Shown: piece by piece, positions 15,282 to 22,451 of the stretch | How positions within the stretch are numbered: position 1 is the stretch's first letter | Layout of the letters: every line of letters begins with the position of its first letter | Origin: Aquibacillus kalidii | GTDB lineage: Bacteria; Bacillota; Bacilli; Bacillales; Amphibacillaceae | DNA length: 34,341 nucleotides | NCBI RefSeq assembly: GCF_014280935.1 | Contig: NZ_JACLZI010000017.1 | Coordinates: forward strand, 1 to 34,341 | Direction of reading: 5' to 3' | Made by a program: the position numbers and the translations under genes | The notes under the pieces: generated by a model | What the model was told of the DNA's origin: nothing | What the model saw: only the letters and a program-made list of their open reading frames with translations | Databases searched by the model: none

Positions 15282-15339
15282 TTTATATTAAATTAAGTGG
15301 AAATGTGACAGAGGCTCGAATGATTGCAAGAGAGTAGAT

Positions 15340-15366
15340 GTCTGGAAGTAGAAACAGACTTTTTTT
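15340..15366 (+). terminator. Weaker second hairpin-T tract after cshA
   Basis: GTCTG (15340-15344) pairs with CAGAC (15355-15359), followed by seven T residues. It may be a back-up terminator. Confidence 0.5.
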
Positions 15367-15386
15367 ATAAAATTGATTATATGTAA

Positions 15387-15422
15387 AAAAGCATGGGGTT
15401 AGAAGTCCTACCCCATGCTTTT
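15387..15422. terminator. Bidirectional terminator between cshA and the ykvI-like gene
   Basis: AAGCATGGGGT (15389-15399) pairs perfectly with ACCCCATGCTT (15410-15420). An A run lies on the left and a T run on the right, so it can stop transcription from both sides, chiefly the minus-strand transporter gene. Confidence 0.9.
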
Positions 15423-15436
15423 ATTTGTTCGCTTTT

Positions 15437-16504
15437 TTATTTAAACTGCTCACGCTTAAATATCCAACTATATAACAAACCAATAAGCAGCAACATACCA
15501 CCGTAGCCAACTGCAGGATAAAGATATTCGACCATTGTAGAAAAGCCTAATTGACTGACACCAAAGGCTACAATTGTGGTTCCGATAATTAACCACTTTT
15601 TATACGTTTGCTTGATAAAGTCTAAACGGGATACAAATCCGTATAAATTACCAACAGCAGTTGTGTACACTTCAGCAAACAAAACAATCGCGAAAATAAA
15701 TTGAACTATAGGCGAAATATGTTGTGCAACTGTTATCATAGGAACCTCAACTGTAGCAGATTCCACTATATTGGTAATAATACTAAAATTAATAGCTACT
15801 ACACCTACTCCGAGTCCTAGTGCACCCAGTAAAGCACCGATAAACAATGTTTTCTTCTCTTTTGTCCTTGCGCCAAGAGGGGCGAGAATGGCTATCGCGA
15901 TAACTAGATTGTAGGACGCATAGTTGACTGCTGATATAAACCAGTTTGGTGACGCACCTGGTAATTCTTTAGCAATTTCTATTTCTTCTCCAGTTAACGG
16001 ATTGTTTATAAGACTGTATATGGTAATAAACAGCACAGAGGCAAGTAAAATAGGCACAACGTAACTTATGGCGTTGATTACCCCTGATATGCCAGTTAAC
16101 ACCGTTAAAAGAGTAATAATGGCCATTAAGATCGTTCCGATGAGCGGTGAAAAATGAAACTGTTCATGAAAGATCGCACCTGCACCGGCAATCATTGCGG
16201 CAAGTGCACCAAATAGAAAGATTGTAATAATGAGATCAATGACACTTCCAAGTATCTTTCCATTTGAAAAGCGAACGATTTTAACATAGGAGTCAGCTTG
16301 TAGTACTTGTCCCAATAATAATATGAGATAACCGTAAAAGAAAAAGAGAACAGTGGATAAGATGATTCCCCAAATACTACCAAGGCCAAAGGTGCTGAAG
16401 AACTGGAATACTTCTTGTCCGGAAGCAAAACCTGCTCCGACTATTGTACCAATGTAAGTTGCTGCAATTTTAAAAATGCCGACGTTTCCGTTATCAGACT
16501 GCAT
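15437..16504 (-). CDS. ykvI: YkvI-family membrane transporter
   Basis: A 355-residue polytopic protein with about ten membrane helices. The N-terminal motif IAATYIGTIVGAGFASGQE is highly conserved in the YkvI family and resembles the unwound first helix of amino acid/LeuT-fold permeases, where substrate and ions bind. The rest is hydrophobic helices with short loops and a C-terminal FKREQFK tail. The length fits B. subtilis YkvI (about 347 residues). A perfect AAAGGAGG precedes the ATG. The substrate is unknown; an amino acid or other small zwitterion would be in keeping with the fold. The family call is firm and the function is inferred. Confidence 0.83.
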   Translation of the reverse strand: MQSDNGNVGIFKIAATYIGTIVGAGFASGQEVFQFFSTFGLGSIWGIILSTVLFFFYGYLILLLGQVLQADSYVKIVRFSNGKILGSVIDLIITIFLFGALAAMIAGAGAIFHEQFHFSPLIGTILMAIITLLTVLTGISGVINAISYVVPILLASVLFITIYSLINNPLTGEEIEIAKELPGASPNWFISAVNYASYNLVIAIAILAPLGARTKEKKTLFIGALLGALGLGVGVVAINFSIITNIVESATVEVPMITVAQHISPIVQFIFAIVLFAEVYTTAVGNLYGFVSRLDFIKQTYKKWLIIGTTIVAFGVSQLGFSTMVEYLYPAVGYGGMLLLIGLLYSWIFKREQFK

Positions 16505-16841
16505 GATTGTCCTCCTTTAAATAAAACTTATATTAGCCAAATGTGGAAGGAATTATGTGTAATGAGAAAACATCACCTGATAACAACTATTAGTATCAAC
16601 CGCACATAAATACGAATAAATTGGTATTTGAACAAATTGTGATTAGGGAGAAGAGATTTCTGTAGATGTTTAATGTACTAAGAAGAAAATACGCACTTTT
16701 TTCACATAAGATGAGGAATAAATCAAGAGCTGGGTGCTTTCTTTACGATTAATTTAGTTTTATGTACGCAAATTTTTTAAAAGAAATTGCAAAACCAAAA
16801 GAAGATAAATATCACTTAATTATGCAATTACTTTTTATTAA
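16505..16841. other. AT-rich intergenic region, no gene recognised
   Basis: 337 bases between two minus-strand genes. It must contain the promoter of the ykvI-like gene near 16520-16600. A 28-codon frame at 16666-16752 (starting MFNVLRRKYALF) lacks a placed ribosome site and is not called. No strong hairpin was found for the 3' side of the transporter promoter. Confidence 0.5.
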
Positions 16842-17279
16842 TTAATCTTGTATCTGGACATGAAAATCGTCAGATAGCCGATCGGTACTATAACTTAGAT
16901 ACACTTCAGCTTTGCCATTTGAACCATCTGTATATACATTATCAGCTGGAAGACATATTTTAGATGATCTGTTAGTAATTTGATTAATATATCCGATTTG
17001 GGTATCGTTATTAGTTGGATATCCAGCATCTGTCTCGTACAGAGTTAATGAAAGAACACTACCAGAATTAACTCCTGAAACACATATTCTAATATTACCT
17101 CCACCAGAATAGAAAATACCAGTGTGCTTTGTTTCTGTTGTTGCAGTTAAACTATCTGAATAGACAGTATCCCAATCTCCGGCTCCAAATTGAATTAACT
17201 CACTAGCTGATAAGAAGTTAGGGGAAAGCAAAACCAGAATGAGAAAAATTGAGAAAATAATTTTGAACAATCGATACAT
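16842..17279 (-). CDS. Hypothetical secreted protein
   Basis: A 145-residue protein not assigned to a family. Residues 1-25 (MYRLFKIIFSIFLILVLLSP then NFLSAS) form a classical signal peptide with probable cleavage near SAS-EL. The mature part of about 120 residues is rich in Ser, Thr, Gly and Asn, with predicted beta character and two cysteines (in RICVSG and KICLPA) that could form a disulfide. The C-terminus ends DDFHVQIQD. AAGGAGG precedes the ATG. Immediately upstream lies a perfect 27-bp tandem duplication. The gene is divergent from a second hypothetical exported protein. It may be an envelope or secreted accessory protein; no function is proposed. Confidence 0.72.
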   Translation of the reverse strand: MYRLFKIIFSIFLILVLLSPNFLSASELIQFGAGDWDTVYSDSLTATTETKHTGIFYSGGGNIRICVSGVNSGSVLSLTLYETDAGYPTNNDTQIGYINQITNRSSKICLPADNVYTDGSNGKAEVYLSYSTDRLSDDFHVQIQD

Positions 17280-17300
17280 TTCTATAACCTCCTTATCTTA

Positions 17301-17354
17301 TCCCTTCTAGGACAAGGGTCAGAATTCTCCCTTCTAGGACAAGGGTCAGAATTC
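17301..17354 (-). repeat. Perfect 27-bp tandem duplication upstream of the secreted-protein gene
   Basis: 17301-17327 and 17328-17354 are identical. Read on the minus strand, each unit contains TGACCCTTGTCCTAGAAGGG, which can form a 5-bp CCCTT/AAGGG hairpin. They end 22 bases from the start codon, just before the ribosome site. A possible promoter lies upstream (ATGACA at 17392-17387, 17-base spacer, CATATA at 17369-17364), so the pair would sit in the leader RNA. The same TGACCCTTGTC core recurs in the 25718-25770 hairpin. Confidence 0.85.
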
Positions 17355-17448
17355 CTTCTTCTCTATATGTACCATTATTAAAAAGATGTCATTTTTACTG
17401 AATAACTTAAACGAACCTAAGTAGAATATAAACAGAGGAGGTATTTAG

Positions 17449-18240
17449 ATGAGAAAATTCAGAATATTCTTGATGTTAGTGGCATCCACCTTAATACTTT
17501 TAATTATAAGTTATGATAGAACTGTAGTGTTCTCTGTAAATAATGCTAATGACAAAACAATTTTAATTTCAGGTTCAGAAAAGAGAGAATTAGAAAAAAT
17601 ATTATTAGAGAAATTAGATGGGTATGATGTGGTTGTTAGTGTATTTCAGAATTATTTACAGAATAAAGGAATTATTGCTATTAATACTTCTTTCACTGAT
17701 ACCAGTAAGGAGGCTAAGCTAATTGCAGAGGACATAAAAAAAGATGTTGAAAAGGTTTTGGAAACTAATATGCCACGTATTAGTTACTCTGTACATGTAA
17801 TTAATCAGGATCGTGAGGATCTTATAAATAACGTAAATAAGTCATTAGAAGAAGATATAGAAAATTACGGAAAAAAACTAACAAACAAGATAGGAAAAAA
17901 TTATTCCCTTAATAATGCGGTGAAAAATGGTGATATTATTACTAATAATAATATAAGCTCAGTTGAACAAAAAAAAATCAATAATTTCGTAAGGAATATT
18001 AGGAATAACAATTCAGATTTTATACGATTTGTTAATTTTAATACAAAGAAAGTTACGGAACTACAATTTAATGGAAAGCTTATATACTACAGCCAAAAAA
18101 GAATTACAGATCAAGATATGATTGCCAAAGGGGATGAAACTGATTCCAATGTCATAAGCGATTACTGTAAGGAAATTGTACTTGATTCAGAGATGTCTTA
18201 TTTAACTAATTGTTATAATAATGAATTAATAGAATTCTAA
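17449..18240 (+). CDS. Hypothetical membrane-anchored/exported protein with DUF4362-like C-terminus
   Basis: A 263-residue protein beginning with a basic, hydrophobic segment (RIFLMLVASTLILLIISY) that should act as a membrane anchor or signal peptide. Residues about 40-120 form a charged alpha/beta region containing LDGYDVVVSVFQNYLQ. It resembles the DUF4030-type repeats in some Bacillus exported proteins. The C-terminal 100 residues (KNGDIITNNN, NFVRNIRNNNSDFIRFVN, ELQFNGKLIYYS, YCKEIVLDSEMSYLTNC) match the layout I associate with DUF4362, including the Cys pair. AGAGGAGGT is well spaced for the ATG. It is AT-rich with Asn-rich codons, unlike neighbouring housekeeping genes, and may be acquired. 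The domain names are tentative. Confidence 0.65.
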   Translation: MRKFRIFLMLVASTLILLIISYDRTVVFSVNNANDKTILISGSEKRELEKILLEKLDGYDVVVSVFQNYLQNKGIIAINTSFTDTSKEAKLIAEDIKKDVEKVLETNMPRISYSVHVINQDREDLINNVNKSLEEDIENYGKKLTNKIGKNYSLNNAVKNGDIITNNNISSVEQKKINNFVRNIRNNNSDFIRFVNFNTKKVTELQFNGKLIYYSQKRITDQDMIAKGDETDSNVISDYCKEIVLDSEMSYLTNCYNNELIEF

Positions 18241-18370
18241 ATAGTGGTAGGGGTTAAACAACGTTTTAATTATCTGTATATTTACATGCCAAATAATTTA
18301 CCTACCATATTATGGATTAACAATAGGTCCATTGGAAAAAGTAAGACTGAGTTCAAAAGCTACAAATAAA

Positions 18371-18405
18371 AAACGTTGCCTCCCAAATTATAGGGGCAAC
18401 GTTTT
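18371..18405. terminator. Bidirectional terminator
   Basis: AAACGTTGCC (18371-18380) pairs with GGCAACGTTT (18395-18404), with A residues on the left and T residues on the right. It lies between the converging 17449 and 18444 genes. Confidence 0.9.
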
Positions 18406-18443
18406 TAAAGTTGATATCTTGTGATCTAAGAAATTAATTGTGC

Positions 18444-18893
18444 TTAAGGGTTCAGAAACACACTAACTAAAGAGATAATTGGAATGCCAACAATTGTAGC
18501 CAATCCGACAAATATAAGGTTGTTTATGTATCCTTTAACATCCGAGGCTTTCTCTTTCACGCTAGCTAGTGAATCGTTACGGATGAGTAAAACATTTGCT
18601 AGAGAAAATAATAGCACCCCAATGATAATAATGAGAGGGATAATACTATCTATAACGGAGTAACTCGTTCCTTCTTTCATAATAAATCCAACAATAATCA
18701 AACCGATTGGAATAATCTCTGTAATAGCTACACGAATAAAGTATTTAGTTTGATGTTTTTGAATGGTGTTAGTATTAAGTTCGTCATTTTCTAATTGATT
18801 TTGAATTTCTGCCATTAACTTTTTAAACGAATTCAAAATACCAAAAGCAGCAATAATAGAAGCTAATGTAAATAGCCAAGCAGGGTTCATCAT
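18444..18893 (-). CDS. Hypothetical membrane protein (four hydrophobic helices)
   Basis: A 149-residue protein with hydrophobic segments at about residues 4-22, 53-71, 84-105 and 124-146. A charged amphipathic stretch (residues 25-50, NSFKKLMAEIQNQLENDE) lies after the first helix and a Lys/Asp-rich loop near 108-122. No catalytic or metal motif is visible, and I do not recognise a family. GGGAGGA precedes two consecutive ATG codons (18893 and 18890); either may serve as the start. It is divergent from the DUF4870 gene and shares with it an accessory stretch that interrupts the otherwise conserved cshA-acpS neighbourhood. Confidence 0.65.
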   Translation of the reverse strand: MMNPAWLFTLASIIAAFGILNSFKKLMAEIQNQLENDELNTNTIQKHQTKYFIRVAITEIIPIGLIIVGFIMKEGTSYSVIDSIIPLIIIIGVLLFSLANVLLIRNDSLASVKEKASDVKGYINNLIFVGLATIVGIPIISLVSVFLNP

Positions 18894-18947
18894 TTCGTCC
18901 TCCCAATATAGTGTAATATAAGAAAGTTTATCATTTAGTTCCTCTAC

Positions 18948-18977
18948 TTGGAACCATATAAGTCTAAAATTTATATA
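18948..18977 (+). promoter_or_regulatory. Probable sigma-A promoter of the DUF4870 gene
   Basis: TTGGAA (18948-18953), an 18-base spacer and TATATA (18972-18977) lie about 50 bases before the start codon. Confidence 0.5.
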
Positions 18978-19027
18978 AAATATGGTAATCTTGCATTAGT
19001 TAATAAATAGGACTTGTGGGAGGAATT

Positions 19028-19465
19028 ATGAACGTTATACATAATAGTGAATTAGAAGAGAAGGTTTTACTAAAAAAGACTGGCAAGATTAAGACAATTT
19101 CTGCGATCCATTACCTCCTTGCTTTCATTCCAATCCCACCAATTAACATAGGTTTGACGTTTATAGTATGGTTGTTAGGTAAGGATAAATCAGCCTTTAT
19201 TGATCATCACGGCAGGCAATCCTTAAACTGTCAAATTAGCTTCCAGCTTTACGGCCTCATTATTAGCATCATGACATACATCATTAACCTATTTGTTGAG
19301 TTAGATATAAGACAGATTGGATATAGTGTGTTTGTTATCGTAGCGCTTTACTATATGGTTGCCATAATAGTTGCTATCGTATCTTCGTTTATTGGCAAAA
19401 AGTTTTATTTTCCGTTAGTAATACCTTTTTTTAGAGTAGAAAAAAGGAAAAAGAAGAACATGTAG
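19028..19465 (+). CDS. DUF4870 membrane protein
   Basis: A 145-residue small integral membrane protein. The motif DHHGRQSLNCQISFQLYG is the DUF4870 hallmark (HGRQALNFQ in most members). It is flanked by helices at about residues 24-48, 64-82 and 92-120. The C-terminus is strongly basic (VEKRKKKNM). The family (also written Tic20-like) has no established function. A GTG at 19016 is in frame, but GGGAGGA at 19018-19024 fits the ATG at 19028. The last codons form the left arm of the transcription terminator, an unusual overlap of coding sequence and terminator. Confidence 0.8.
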   Translation: MNVIHNSELEEKVLLKKTGKIKTISAIHYLLAFIPIPPINIGLTFIVWLLGKDKSAFIDHHGRQSLNCQISFQLYGLIISIMTYIINLFVELDIRQIGYSVFVIVALYYMVAIIVAIVSSFIGKKFYFPLVIPFFRVEKRKKKNM

Positions 19466-19483
19466 ATGTCTTCTTTTTCCTTT
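19443..19483. terminator. Terminator overlapping the 3' end of the DUF4870 gene
   Basis: A perfect 15-bp stem pairs 19443-19457 (AAAGGAAAAAGAAGA) with 19469-19483. The stop codon lies in the loop. A/T tracts allow it to serve the converging rhomboid gene as well. Confidence 0.85.
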
Positions 19484-19508
19484 ATTTTAATTAAACTTTC
19501 TCAAAAAT

Positions 19509-20270
19509 TTATAAAAATCTAGCCATTATACCGAGCAATACTAAAAGACCAAGAATGCCCCACAGAACAGGACCTATGTACTTTTTGAATGGAAAGCGTC
19601 TCTTATTCCAACGATTAGGATCAAACGGGATAGATTGGTCCTTTTGTTTTCTCTGATTTCGATAGGGGGAGAATGGTTTGGCATTTTGTAACAGGACAGG
19701 TCCTAAAGCAAATCCGCTAATAAACCCAAATATATGCGCAGAAACACCAACCCCTGACCTCATAAACGACATGATTAATCCGATAACCAAAATGGTGACA
19801 ATGACCTGAGCACTTCCCCTGTCTATTAGGTGTTTACGTAAAACAATGATAAAGATGTAGAGACCGAAAAGCCCGTAAACAGCACCAGATGCCCCTAAGT
19901 AGAAATAATTACTAGGCTCGGAGAACAATGTCAACACATTAGCAATAACCCCTGTTAATAAGTAAGTAAGAAAAAACTTAAATTTTCCTAGCATTTGTTC
20001 TAGTGGTGGTCCAAACAAGACTAGAGAAAAGCAATTGAATAAGACATGCGTAATTCCATTTGGGTCATGAAGAAAGACAGCTGTCACTAGCCTCCAATAT
20101 TGTCCTTGTGAAATCAAGTAATTCTGACCGACACCATACTGATAAATCACATCACCAAGTGGGGGAATTAACATGGAACATAGCCATAGCGCTAGTTGAA
20201 AAATAACGATTGCCGTTATAAGTGGATAGAAGCGAATAAAATCTTTAAAGCTTTCCGTACGAATAAACAT
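19509..20270 (-). CDS. ydcA: Rhomboid-family intramembrane serine protease, YdcA-like
   Basis: A 253-residue polytopic membrane protein. The catalytic serine sits in GASGAVYGLFG and the catalytic histidine in SAHIFGFISG. The conserved HVLFNCFSLVLFGPPLE segment in the second helix supplies the oxyanion-stabilising His/Asn. Rhomboids cleave membrane-spanning substrates within the bilayer; the substrate here is unknown. The C-terminus is a basic cytosolic tail followed by one more helix. AAAAGGAG precedes the ATG. It is divergent from acpS, exactly as ydcA is in B. subtilis, which supports the name. Six to seven helices fit the family core plus one. Confidence 0.9.
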   Translation of the reverse strand: MFIRTESFKDFIRFYPLITAIVIFQLALWLCSMLIPPLGDVIYQYGVGQNYLISQGQYWRLVTAVFLHDPNGITHVLFNCFSLVLFGPPLEQMLGKFKFFLTYLLTGVIANVLTLFSEPSNYFYLGASGAVYGLFGLYIFIIVLRKHLIDRGSAQVIVTILVIGLIMSFMRSGVGVSAHIFGFISGFALGPVLLQNAKPFSPYRNQRKQKDQSIPFDPNRWNKRRFPFKKYIGPVLWGILGLLVLLGIMARFL

Positions 20271-20365
20271 AGATTAACTCCTTTTATTATTAGGTTCTTA
20301 TCTATAATAATACTGTATAGACAGGCATAATCACAAACATATTAGGATTGTCCTTATTCATACGA

Positions 20366-20371
20366 TATAAT
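20366..20371 (+). promoter_or_regulatory. Likely -10 box for acpS
   Basis: A perfect TATAAT lies 31 bases before the acpS start. The nearest TTGTCC is only 12 bases away, so the -35 element is unclear. Confidence 0.4.
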
Positions 20372-20401
20372 AGAGGCAAAAAAACATAAGGGTATGATCC
20401 A

Positions 20402-20755
20402 ATGATTGCGGGAATTGGTATAGATATAATCGAATTTAAGAGAATAGAAAAAAGCTTACGAAAGAGTGACCGCCTAGTAAACCGAGTTTTAACGGATGCT
20501 GAGAAAGCTATTTACATAGGATTAGAATCTGAAAGAAGGAAGATAGAATTTTTTGCTGGAAGATTTGCAGCAAAAGAAGCATGTGCTAAAGCTTTTGGTA
20601 CGGGGATAGGTAGTCTGAGTTTTCAAGATATCGAAGTTTTGCCAGATTCAAAAGGTGCACCAAAAATATCGGTAAAAGATAGAATGTTTTCAATCTTTGT
20701 TTCGATATCACATAGCGAGTCTTACGCTATTGCACAGGTCATTTTAGAGAAATAA
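20402..20755 (+). CDS. acpS: Holo-[acyl-carrier-protein] synthase
   Basis: A 117-residue enzyme that transfers 4'-phosphopantetheine from CoA to apo-ACP, activating fatty-acid synthesis. The N-terminal IAGIGIDIIEFKRI carries Asp8, a magnesium ligand. FFAGRFAAKEACAKAFGTG holds the second metal-binding acidic residue and the CoA-contacting lysine. SISHSESYAIA forms the C-terminal strand. Length fits the AcpS class (about 120 residues; trimer). It acts in the cytoplasm. It heads a group acpS-nnrED-ydcC on the same strand. The start ATG follows AAGGG at close but acceptable spacing. Confidence 0.95.
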   Translation: MIAGIGIDIIEFKRIEKSLRKSDRLVNRVLTDAEKAIYIGLESERRKIEFFAGRFAAKEACAKAFGTGIGSLSFQDIEVLPDSKGAPKISVKDRMFSIFVSISHSESYAIAQVILEK

Positions 20756-20877
20756 ATCTAGTTCACATGAGCATAATTGCAATGAAAAAAAAGAAATTTT
20801 TTTAAAGCTTGTCAGGCTAGTCTGCATATTCGTCTAGTTTGTCTCATAAGATTTTAGTGCGGGTAGGAGGGAACATT

Positions 20878-22395
20878 GTGCACATCGTAACCGCAAAAGA
20901 AATGTACGAAATGGATCAATATGCTATAAAGCATGGAGGTATTGATGGGAAAATATTGATGGAAAGTGCCGGAAGGGCTGTTAGTTCTAAGGTGGAGGCT
21001 TTGATTGAAAGGTCATCACGTATTCTAATCCTAATAGGAAGCGGAAATAATGGTGGAGATGGATTTGTCATTGCCAGGACACTAATGAATCAAGGTTTTT
21101 CTGTTACTACCTGTCAGCTAGTTGCCGACTGTAAAATAAAAGGTGATGCCAGCTATCATAAACAAGTTTTTGAAAATTATGGTGGTGCTGTGCAACTAGT
21201 CGAAAATGCTGAGGAGCTACTACCATTTCTTGATAGAGCAGATATTGTGGTAGACGCCATTTTAGGGATAGGCTTTTCTGGTCAACTGCGTGGTTCGTTC
21301 GTAGACATTATCCAACTAGTAAATGAATCCCAACCATATGTTATATCAGTCGATATACCAAGCGGTGTTCCTGCTGATGAAGGAAATGATCTTCAAGTAG
21401 GAATTAAAGCAAACTATACGGTCATCATTGAAGCACCGAAAATGAGTGCTTTTATCGAAAAGTTTGCGCCTTTTTATGGTAAATGGGAGGTTGTGAAAAT
21501 AGGGTTGCCAAAAGCGGCATTTAAGCTAGGGTGTACCCGAATGATTTGGACGGATAGTGAACGAAGCGAAACGTTACCTAAGAGGGAGACATACTCTCAT
21601 AAAGGGAACCATGGCAAGGGGCTAATAATTGGCGGGTGTCTAGAAATGCCTGGTTCAGTCGCCATGACAGCTAAGGCTGCATTACGTTCAGGTGCTGGAT
21701 TGATTACAATAGGTACCGTTCCGGAAGCCATACCATCTATCTCCTCTTATTGTAGGGAAGCAACCTATCGTAGTCTAACTAGTGAATCGGGCTTTATTGT
21801 GGGCGATCCAATGATTAATTTCCAATCCTATGGTGGTATCGCGATTGGTATGGGAATGGGGCGTAACGCATTAACAGCGACATTCACTAGAAAGGTAGTT
21901 ACGGAGGCTGCTATACCAGTTTTGATAGATGCTGATGGTCTATACCATGTAAAAAAGGACTTAGATATCCTTTTAAGGAGAGATCATCCGACAATTTTAA
22001 CTCCACATCCTGGCGAAATGGCAATGCTTGTAGACAAATCGATTCAAGATGTTCTGCTACGTCCATTTAGTCTTGCCAAGCAATTTGCTAGTAAATATCG
22101 TGTGTACCTCGTGTTGAAAGGTAAGCATACGATTGTAACGGATCCGTTTGGGAACCAATGGGTGAATCCAACAGGGAATGCTGGGTTGGCAAAAGGTGGA
22201 AGTGGGGATGTGTTATCGGGTATTCTGCTTACAATGCTAATGCAAAGTGAGTCGGTCCAAAAAGCATTATCAAACGGTTGCTTCCTACATGGGAAATCTG
22301 CTGATGAGTTAATATCGAGTAAACATGCTAAGCAAGATCTGTTAGCGACGGATGTTATTGATGGACTTGCTGCTGTATTTCGTACCATTTCTTAG
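20878..22395 (+). CDS. nnrED: Bifunctional NAD(P)H-hydrate epimerase / ADP-dependent dehydratase
   Basis: A 505-residue fusion that repairs hydrated NAD(P)H. The N-terminal YjeF_N-type epimerase (residues about 1-215) has GSGNNGGDGFVIAR and VDAILGIGFSG, a Rossmann-like layout. The C-terminal ribokinase-like dehydratase (about 235-505) has GNHGKGLIIGG, LTPHPGEMAML, LVLKGKHTIV and the catalytic GLAKGGSGDVLSG. The frame is open upstream to a TTG at 20839. However, TAGGAGGGA (20864-20872) lies six bases before the GTG at 20878, and the protein then begins HIVTAKEMYEMDQ as in relatives. B. subtilis does not have this gene between acpS and ydcC as far as I recall; other Bacillaceae do. Confidence 0.92.
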   Translation: MHIVTAKEMYEMDQYAIKHGGIDGKILMESAGRAVSSKVEALIERSSRILILIGSGNNGGDGFVIARTLMNQGFSVTTCQLVADCKIKGDASYHKQVFENYGGAVQLVENAEELLPFLDRADIVVDAILGIGFSGQLRGSFVDIIQLVNESQPYVISVDIPSGVPADEGNDLQVGIKANYTVIIEAPKMSAFIEKFAPFYGKWEVVKIGLPKAAFKLGCTRMIWTDSERSETLPKRETYSHKGNHGKGLIIGGCLEMPGSVAMTAKAALRSGAGLITIGTVPEAIPSISSYCREATYRSLTSESGFIVGDPMINFQSYGGIAIGMGMGRNALTATFTRKVVTEAAIPVLIDADGLYHVKKDLDILLRRDHPTILTPHPGEMAMLVDKSIQDVLLRPFSLAKQFASKYRVYLVLKGKHTIVTDPFGNQWVNPTGNAGLAKGGSGDVLSGILLTMLMQSESVQKALSNGCFLHGKSADELISSKHAKQDLLATDVIDGLAAVFRTIS

Positions 22396-22409
22396 ATGTG
22401 AAACGAAGT

Positions 22410-22441
22410 TCCCTTTGTCCTTTTGAAATGAGACAAGGGAG
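22410..22441 (+). promoter_or_regulatory. Hairpin covering the ydcC ribosome-binding site
   Basis: TCCCTTTGTC (22410-22419) pairs with GACAAGGGA (22432-22440) with one bulged T. The right arm contains the AAGGGAG ribosome site of ydcC. Translation of the upstream gene would not melt it because nnrED stops at 22395. It could lower ydcC translation or respond to a factor. Confidence 0.45.
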
Positions 22442-22451
22442 AGTTGTGACC

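Noticed and set aside
15077-15337. Plus-strand 86-codon frame overlapping the cshA tail.
   Set aside because: It is a frame shadow of the Gly/Asn-rich cshA end and runs through the cshA terminator.
16666-16752. 28-codon plus-strand frame starting MFNVLRRKYALF.
   Set aside because: No placed ribosome site, no homology recognised, and AT-rich non-coding surroundings.
20366-20395. GGGTAT at 20390 as a sigma-B -10 box for acpS.
   Set aside because: It is the ribosome site region and no GTTTAA-like box lies 12-15 bases upstream.
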